Shown here: positions 31,879-38,813 of the stretch, piece after piece
How the letters are laid out: each line of letters opens with the position of its first letter
Numbering within the stretch: position 1 is the stretch's first letter
Origin: Bacilli bacterium
Lineage (GTDB): Bacteria; Bacillota_I; Bacilli_A; RFN20; CAG-826
DNA length: 38,813 nt
Assembly: GCA_024413875.1 (NCBI GenBank)
Contig: JAKSVY010000007.1
Coordinates: forward strand, 1-38,813
Reading direction: 5' to 3'
Notes under the pieces: generated by a model
Database searches by the model: none
Told to the model about the DNA's origin: nothing
What the model saw: the letters and a program-made list of their open reading frames with translations, nothing else
Made by a program: the position numbers and the translations under genes

Positions 31879-32719
31879 TAAGAACTCCCTTGTTGACCAA
31901 ATCAAAAATTTGTCTTTAGACACAAACATCCATCCAAACGTAATTTTGAAATATTATTTCTTTGACTGTTTTTTGTCTAGAGTTGTCAAGAGCAGATATA
32001 TTGATAATCTAGTTTTTAAAGGAGGGTTTCTTCTTACTCATATTTTTGGAATTAGAAGTAGAACAACCGAAGATATAGATATTTCCTTAAAAAATCTTAA
32101 ATTATCACAAGACTCTATTTTATTAATTATTTCCAACATTATATCAATTGAATGCCAAGATAATGTTTTATTTGAAATAAGATCGATTGGCCCAATTAGA
32201 AAAGATGACAAATATGGTGGGTTCCGCGTCAAATTAATTGGGCACTTAGAAAATATAAAAGAACCTTTTTATATCGACATTGCTACTGGTGATGTTATTA
32301 CACCATGCGCAATTGATTATAGATACCATTGTTTATTCACGAATAATGAGATAAACATTAAAGGTTATAATGTTGAAACTATAATTTCTGAAAAACTGCA
32401 TGCTGTCCTTTCGAGAGGCATTAATAACGGAAGAGCAAAAGACTTTTACGATTTATATGTTTTTTCAAAGCTAAAATTCGATTCAATCAATGTAGTTTAT
32501 TTACGAGATGCCTTCTTCAATACTTGTAAGCATCGCGATATCATTTTCAAGGAAGAGGATGTTAAGATAATTTTAGAAAATGTTTCAAGTAACGTCTCTA
32601 TGGGGAACAGTTGGCAAAGATTTGCAAAAACAAAAAGTTATGCTGCTAACATAACTTTCTTAGAAACCGTTGAACAAACAAAAAAATTATTAAATATTAT
32701 TTATTTGAAACAGTATTAA
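31868..32719 (+). CDS. abiEii: AbiEii/AbiGii-type nucleotidyltransferase toxin
   Basis: A 283-residue DNA polymerase beta-fold nucleotidyltransferase. Motifs: VFKGGFLLTHIFG (residues 49-61), RSRTTEDIDIS with the D69-x-D71 metal pair, PFYIDIATGD, SEKLHAVLSRG and GRAKDFYDLYVF (about residues 190-201). AbiEii enzymes transfer nucleotides to RNA targets (tRNA 3' ends in characterised homologues) and stop growth unless countered by AbiEi. GAGG at 31855-31858 fits the ATG. The last 23 bp overlap the end of atpC on the opposite strand, and the atp terminator lies within its 3' part, so the two units are tightly convergent. Confidence 0.88.
   Translation: MKINKNSLVDQIKNLSLDTNIHPNVILKYYFFDCFLSRVVKSRYIDNLVFKGGFLLTHIFGIRSRTTEDIDISLKNLKLSQDSILLIISNIISIECQDNVLFEIRSIGPIRKDDKYGGFRVKLIGHLENIKEPFYIDIATGDVITPCAIDYRYHCLFTNNEINIKGYNVETIISEKLHAVLSRGINNGRAKDFYDLYVFSKLKFDSINVVYLRDAFFNTCKHRDIIFKEEDVKIILENVSSNVSMGNSWQRFAKTKSYAANITFLETVEQTKKLLNIIYLKQY
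32626..32658 (-). terminator. atp operon terminator inside the abiEii coding end
   Basis: On the minus strand AAAGTTATG (32658-32650) pairs with CATAACTTT (32642-32634) around TTAGCAG, followed by TTGTTTTTG. It lies about 40 bp after the atpC stop and within abiEii. Confidence 0.75.
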
Positions 32720-33097
32720 TTCTTGCTAACGCTTTATTTAATGCTAAAGTCGCACGTTTAACATCAAGGCTTGGATCTTTAGATTCAAGTCTTTCTTTTG
32801 CTCTATCACGCGCTGCTTCTGCACGAGCTAAATCGATATCTTTTTCGTTTTCGATTCCATTAACTAAAAGCATCACTTTATCTAAAGCAACGTTTAAAAC
32901 ACCACCATGAACAGCGTAGCGATTAGTTACGTTTCCCTTAACTGTATGCATTTCATCATATCCAATTGCACCAATAAGTGGAGCGTGTCCTTTAAGGATT
33001 GTTCTATATCCACTTGTAAGTTTAATTGTTAATGATTCTACTTCAGTTTCGAGGTATACACCTTTAGGTGTGATGATTTCTAGTTTAAAGACACCCA

Positions 33098-33098
<1 letters not shown>
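32697..33098 (-). CDS. atpC: ATP synthase F1 epsilon subunit
   Basis: A 133-residue central-stalk subunit. N-terminal beta-sandwich (MGVFKLEIITPKGVYLETEV, then GYRTILKGHAPLIGAI) and a C-terminal two-helix part (LARAEAARDRAKERL, about residues 90-104, then ALNKALARIN) are complete. It regulates hydrolysis and couples rotation. It starts one base inside the atpD stop (TAATG) and is the last gene of the operon; its end overlaps abiEii by 23 bp. Confidence 0.95.
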
Positions 33099-35364
<2,266 letters not shown>

Positions 35365-35369
35365 AAATA

Positions 35370-36872
35370 TTATCTAGTTTGTAAGTATTCTTTAACTGCG
35401 TTATGCATTTTCTCTTCGAGTTCTGGAGAGATAATCTTCTTAGATACAATTTCATCTAAGATGTCTTTGTGTGAAGATTCGATATATGAGTAGCAACCAT
35501 TGAGAACTGATTTAATTTCTTCAATAGGTGTTTCTTCAAGATATCTATTCTTTGCAACAAACATTTCAATGATTTGTCTTTCGACTGGATATGGATCATA
35601 TTGTCCTTGTTTTAAGACTTCCATAAGGACTGCACCATGATTAAGAACTGCTTTAGTATCTTTATCAAGGTCAGAACCAAATTGTGAGAAGCTTAAAAGT
35701 TCACGGTAGTTAGCAAGTTCAATCTTTAAAGAAGATGCGACTTGTTTCATAGCCTTAATTTGAGCGGCACTACCAACACGTGAAACTGAGAAACCACTAT
35801 CAACAGCTGGTCTTTGTCCAGCATTGAAGTAGTCAGTAATAAGGAAGATTTGACCATCAGTAATTGAAATAACGTTTGTTGGAATATAAGCAGAAATATC
35901 ACCTGCTTGTGTTTCAATAATTGGTAAAGCGGTTAATGAACCACCACCATGAGCGTCATTTAATTTACAAGCTCTTTCGAGTAATCTTGAGTGTAAATAG
36001 AAGACATCACCAGGATAAGCTTCACGACCTGAAGGACGTTTTAAAAGAAGAGATAAAGTACGATATGCAACAGCGTGCTTTGATAAATCATCAAAGACGA
36101 TTAAGACATCCTTACCTTGTTCTAACCATTCTTCACCCATCGCTGTACCAGCATATGGAGCGATATAAAGTAATGGAGCAAGTTCAGAAGCAGTTGCTGA
36201 AACAACGACTGTATAATCCATTGCACCATTCTTTTTAAGCTTATCTACGATATTAGCGACTGTTGAGTTCTTTTGGCCAATTGCAACATAGATACATAAA
36301 ACATTTTGATCCTTTTGGTTAATGATTGTGTCAATTGCGATAGCGGTTTTACCTGTTTGACGGTCACCAATGATAAGTTCACGTTGTCCTCTACCAATTG
36401 GAATCATTGTATCGATAGCTTTAATACCTGTTTGAAGAGGTGTATCAACTGATTTACGATACATAACCCCTGGAGCGATTCTTTCAACTGGACGAGTCTT
36501 TGTTGTTTTAATTTCACCTAATCCATCGATTGGGTGACCTAAAGCATTAACAACACGTCCTAAAAGAGCGTCACCTACTGGGACTTCAACAACGCTATGT
36601 GTTCTTTTTACAATGTCGCCTTCTTTGATTTCGGTATCTGCACCTAATAAAACACAGCCAACGTTATCTTCTTCAAGATTCATGACCATGCCATAGACAT
36701 CATGTGGGAAAACAACAAGTTCTCCTAACATAGCTTTATCAAGACCATAGACTAAAGCTACGCCATCACCAACGGTGACTACACTACCGACGTCGTTAGA
36801 TTCGACATTAGTTTCAAAATTTTCAATTTGCTTTTTAATTAAGGCGCTAATTTCTGAAGAGTTAATTTTCAT
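35370..36872 (-). CDS. atpA: ATP synthase F1 alpha subunit
   Basis: A 500-residue non-catalytic nucleotide-binding subunit. Walker [15 protein letters not shown] (about residues 169-182), [41 protein letters not shown] (Walker B) and the signature [17 protein letters not shown] are visible. Length is normal. It follows atpH after 2 bp. Confidence 0.99.
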   Translation of the reverse strand: MKINSSEISALIKKQIENFETNVESNDVGSVVTVGDGVALVYGLDKAMLGELVVFPHDVYGMVMNLEEDNVGCVLLGADTEIKEGDIVKRTHSVVEVPVGDALLGRVVNALGHPIDGLGEIKTTKTRPVERIAPGVMYRKSVDTPLQTGIKAIDTMIPIGRGQRELIIGDRQTGKTAIAIDTIINQKDQNVLCIYVAIGQKNSTVANIVDKLKKNGAMDYTVVVSATASELAPLLYIAPYAGTAMGEEWLEQGKDVLIVFDDLSKHAVAYRTLSLLLKRPSGREAYPGDVFYLHSRLLERACKLNDAHGGGSLTALPIIETQAGDISAYIPTNVISITDGQIFLITDYFNAGQRPAVDSGFSVSRVGSAAQIKAMKQVASSLKIELANYRELLSFSQFGSDLDKDTKAVLNHGAVLMEVLKQGQYDPYPVERQIIEMFVAKNRYLEETPIEEIKSVLNGCYSYIESSHKDILDEIVSKKIISPELEEKMHNAVKEYLQTR

Positions 36873-36874
36873 TG

Positions 36875-37414
36875 TTAGGCTCCTTTCTTAATTAATTTGG
36901 ATTTCATTGTGTCGAGTTTATATTTGACTGAGCCATCATAAACACGATCTTTGATAATGACTTTAACTCCACCAATAAGAGATTCATCAATAAGGTTAGT
37001 TAATTCGACTTTACGAGATGTTCTCTTCTCAAGAGAATCAGCAATCTTTTTGATTTCTTCTTTTGATAACTTATATGTTGAATAGACAAATCCTTCTTCT
37101 ATTCCGAGTTCTTCATTAGCGAGTTTATTAAATGATTTATAGAGTTCTTTGAAATGTAAGATTAAATGCTTTGAAACAATTAATTTCATAAATGAAGATA
37201 AATGTTTAAGTTTGAATGGTTCACAAAGTGTATCAACAATTTGGAACTTTTTATCATTATCTTCAAAGAAGCTTTCTAAATATTTTTGGATAGATTCATC
37301 TTCATTAAATACGTCAAAAATACTAGCTAGTGCTTCTTTATATTCACTAACCTTCTTTTCTTCAATTGCGAGTTCTAATAACGCAGTTGCGTATCTAACG
37401 AATAATTCTTCCAT
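36875..37414 (-). CDS. atpH: ATP synthase F1 delta subunit
   Basis: A 179-residue OSCP-type stator subunit joining the alpha-beta hexamer to subunit b. The opening [20 protein letters not shown] and the C-terminal [41 protein letters not shown] (in sections, about residues 127-167) are characteristic. The ATG overlaps the atpF stop by one base (TAATG), the same junction type seen at atpD-atpC and iscS-thiI. Confidence 0.96.
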   Translation of the reverse strand: MEELFVRYATALLELAIEEKKVSEYKEALASIFDVFNEDESIQKYLESFFEDNDKKFQIVDTLCEPFKLKHLSSFMKLIVSKHLILHFKELYKSFNKLANEELGIEEGFVYSTYKLSKEEIKKIADSLEKRTSRKVELTNLIDESLIGGVKVIIKDRVYDGSVKYKLDTMKSKLIKKGA

Positions 37415-38013
37415 TATTTATTCTCTTCTAAATCTTTAACAAAGTTATTAATGAGTTCTTCATTATCTTCTTTGCTAACTTCTCTACCGAGTACTTTGCT
37501 ACTAGCTTCGATAGCGACATTAACAATTTCATTATGGATTGCATCCTTGCTTGCTTCAATTTCACGAGCAATATCTTCAGATGCGAGTTTCTTTTCGTTT
37601 TCAATTTCTTTGTGGGCTTTTTCTTTGATTAATTGTGCTTCGTTTTGAGCGTCTACTTTTGCTTTATCAATGATTAAAACAGCTTCTTTACGAGCTTCTT
37701 TAATGCTAGATTCAGCAGCTTCAACTTTAGCTTTTGCTTCCATCTCCGCTTTTGCAGCGCCTTCGAGTTTTTCTCTCTCGTATTCTCTACGAGCTTTTAA
37801 AATCTTTTTAACTGGCTTATATGCGAAGAAGAATGCTACTAAAAGCAATACAATAAACGCACAGAAAGTGAATAAAGCTTCCCAAGGATTAGGGAATAAT
37901 TTCTTTAAGAAATCATCCGCAGTCATAGGTGGAACGCTTGTATCACATGAAGTAAGTAAAAGACTGCTACTAAGTAATGTAGTTAGTAATAATGCTTTTT
38001 TATTTACTTTCAT
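37414..38013 (-). CDS. atpF: ATP synthase F0 b subunit, predicted lipoprotein
   Basis: A 199-residue peripheral-stalk subunit. The N-terminus is a lipoprotein signal (MKVNKKALLLTTLLSSSLLL then TSC), with C23 as the lipidation site, followed by a short outer loop, one transmembrane helix (about residues 46-66, WEALFTFCAFIVLLLVAFFF) and a long charged helix for dimerisation. A typical Bacillus b begins with its transmembrane helix and has no lipobox; mycoplasma b subunits are known lipoproteins. An upstream in-frame ATG at 38100 would overlap atpE; AAAGGAGGG before 38013 fixes the start. Confidence 0.93.
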   Translation of the reverse strand: MKVNKKALLLTTLLSSSLLLTSCDTSVPPMTADDFLKKLFPNPWEALFTFCAFIVLLLVAFFFAYKPVKKILKARREYEREKLEGAAKAEMEAKAKVEAAESSIKEARKEAVLIIDKAKVDAQNEAQLIKEKAHKEIENEKKLASEDIAREIEASKDAIHNEIVNVAIEASSKVLGREVSKEDNEELINNFVKDLEENK

Positions 38014-38041
38014 ATTTAGCCCTCCTTTTTTGAAATTGAAA

Positions 38042-38269
38042 TTACATAACGAAAATAATAAGAATTGCGACGAGTAATGCGTAAATACCACAAGTTTCAA
38101 CTAAAGCTGCACCAATGATCATTGATGAACGAAGTTGCTTGTACATTTCTGGATTACGTGCCATGCCTTCGATTGCCTTTGAGATTAATAAGCCTTCACC
38201 AATAGATGAAGCAGCAGCACAAAGAATTGCAATACCAGCAGCAATAGCTCTTAAGCCAATATCTGTCAT
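38042..38269 (-). CDS. atpE: ATP synthase F0 c subunit with two ion-binding carboxylates
   Basis: A 75-residue hairpin forming the rotor ring. Helix 1 contains SSIGEGLLISKAIEG, the polar loop is ARNPE, and helix 2 contains ALVETCGIYALLVAIL. The essential carboxylate is E58. V57, T59 and Y63 match the Na+-site pattern (V-E-S/T...Y) of Na+-driven rings. The position that is Gln in Ilyobacter-type Na+ rings is Glu (E25), 33 residues before E58, as in the two-carboxylate Fusobacterium ring. The longer frame from 38308 overlaps atpB; GAAAGGAG before ATG 38269 decides the start, 1 bp after atpB. Confidence 0.94.
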   Translation of the reverse strand: MTDIGLRAIAAGIAILCAAASSIGEGLLISKAIEGMARNPEMYKQLRSSMIIGAALVETCGIYALLVAILIIFVM

Positions 38270-38270
38270 A

Positions 38271-38813
38271 TTAGTTCTCCTTTCTAGCAGGAATTTGATT
38301 AGCCTCAATTTCTGCTTCTTCTGGTCTCTCTTGCGCGATTAAGAGCGCAGTTAAGTAAACATATACCAAGGTTTGAATTAAACCTGAAACCATATCAAAA
38401 TATGCGTGGAGCAATGGAGTTGCTCCAATAATAACAGCACTATATTCAAGTGCCCAGTCAACAAGTGAGATTAAAACCCATCCAACAACCGCGTTACCAA
38501 ACATACGTAAGGTAATTGAGAGTAATGGAGCCCACATTGAAAGTAAGTTAATTGGAAGGAAGATTGGGATTGGATCAATATAACGTTTGAAATATCCCCA
38601 CTTTGTATATCTCATTGATGTAAAGTGAATTTGAGCAAATGTCACCATTGCAAGAGAAAGTGGAACAGATAAATTAGACATAGGTGTTGGAAGACCTGTA
38701 ATGCCTAAAATGAAGGCTAAAGCAAGGAATGGAACAATACCGAGGAAAAGACCACCATAGTTATCAAATCCTGGTCCCATTGTTTCTTCAACAAAGTTGT
38801 CTAATTTTTCAAC
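38271..38813 (-). CDS. atpB: ATP synthase F0 a subunit (partial, N-terminus outside window)
   Basis: The C-terminal 180 or so residues are present and the frame stays open to the window edge (VEKLDNFVEETMGPGFDN). The essential channel arginine is in LLSITLRMFGNAVVGW, preceded by PINLLSMWAP, and the C-terminal pair of helices ends LIQTLVYVYLTALLIAQE. Subunit a supplies the two half-channels against the c-ring. It heads the visible part of the operon; the promoter and any atpI or N-terminal region lie beyond the window. Confidence 0.95.
   Translation of the reverse strand, partial: VEKLDNFVEETMGPGFDNYGGLFLGIVPFLALAFILGITGLPTPMSNLSVPLSLAMVTFAQIHFTSMRYTKWGYFKRYIDPIPIFLPINLLSMWAPLLSITLRMFGNAVVGWVLISLVDWALEYSAVIIGATPLLHAYFDMVSGLIQTLVYVYLTALLIAQERPEEAEIEANQIPARKEN

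Noticed and set aside
30062..32719. AbiE island as part of a prophage or integrative element
   Set aside because: No integrase, tRNA target, structural phage gene or flanking direct repeat was found; only the regulator and phosphoesterase types recall phages.
38014..38100. Longer start for atpF at 38100
   Set aside because: It would overlap the end of atpE and place the lipoprotein signal internally; ATG 38013 has AAAGGAGGG upstream.
38270..38308. Longer start for atpE at 38308
   Set aside because: It overlaps atpB and adds a basic stretch not found in c subunits; ATG 38269 has GAAAGGAG upstream.

Overview
The window is AT-rich chromosomal DNA from a low-GC Gram-positive bacterium. Gene content (EzrA, an rpsD leader, the priA-rsmB-rlmN-prpC-prkC-rsgA-rpe order, GlgC/GlgD pair) points to the Bacilli. 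Several reduced features (a Ser/Thr kinase without PASTA domains, a lipoprotein-type ATP synthase b subunit, a decayed RsmB, a divergent RqcH, apparent leaderless promoters) suggest a streamlined lineage near Erysipelotrichia, RF39-type or Mollicutes-like gut bacteria; this placement is inference. The code is standard: TGA ends glgA and rpe, and Trp is TGG.

Layout. (1) 1-3271, minus: ezrA, iscS and thiI (cut by the window edge), for division and tRNA thiolation/sulfur transfer. (2) 3272-6433, plus: rpsD behind a structured leader, a YwaF/TMEM164-like membrane protein, a PncA-like nicotinamidase and a small membrane protein. (3) 6460-17022, minus: one long unit read glgC-glgD-glgA-leuS-coaX-pepV-trmB-ytpR-pncB from a good promoter at 17066-17094 to a bidirectional terminator near 6416-6451. 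PncB converges on PncA, so both steps from nicotinamide to NaMN are here. (4) 17132-17867, plus: a small membrane protein and rpmB. (5) 17921-27236, minus: gmk-priA-(frameshifted small gene)-rsmB-like-rlmN-prpC-prkC-rsgA-rpe-membrane protein, a classic Firmicutes block in which the RsmB homologue has lost its SAM motif and both cysteines. (6) 27294-30061: divergent rqcH, ppa and a CxxC lipoprotein. (7) 30087-32719: an accessory island with an XRE regulator, divergent from a metallophosphoesterase-AbiEi-AbiEii operon. (8) 32697-38813, minus: the F-type ATP synthase operon atpB(partial)-E-F-H-A-G-D-C, with a predicted two-carboxylate c subunit.

The most interesting items are: the XRE/metallophosphoesterase/AbiE island with a near-perfect 30-bp dyad over its promoter; the atp operon terminator lying inside the toxin gene; the c subunit with Glu at both ion-binding positions; the RsmB pseudoenzyme; and at least five promoters whose -10 box lies only 6-7 nt from the start codon with no Shine-Dalgarno sequence. 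No tRNA, rRNA, CRISPR array, IS element or integrase was seen.
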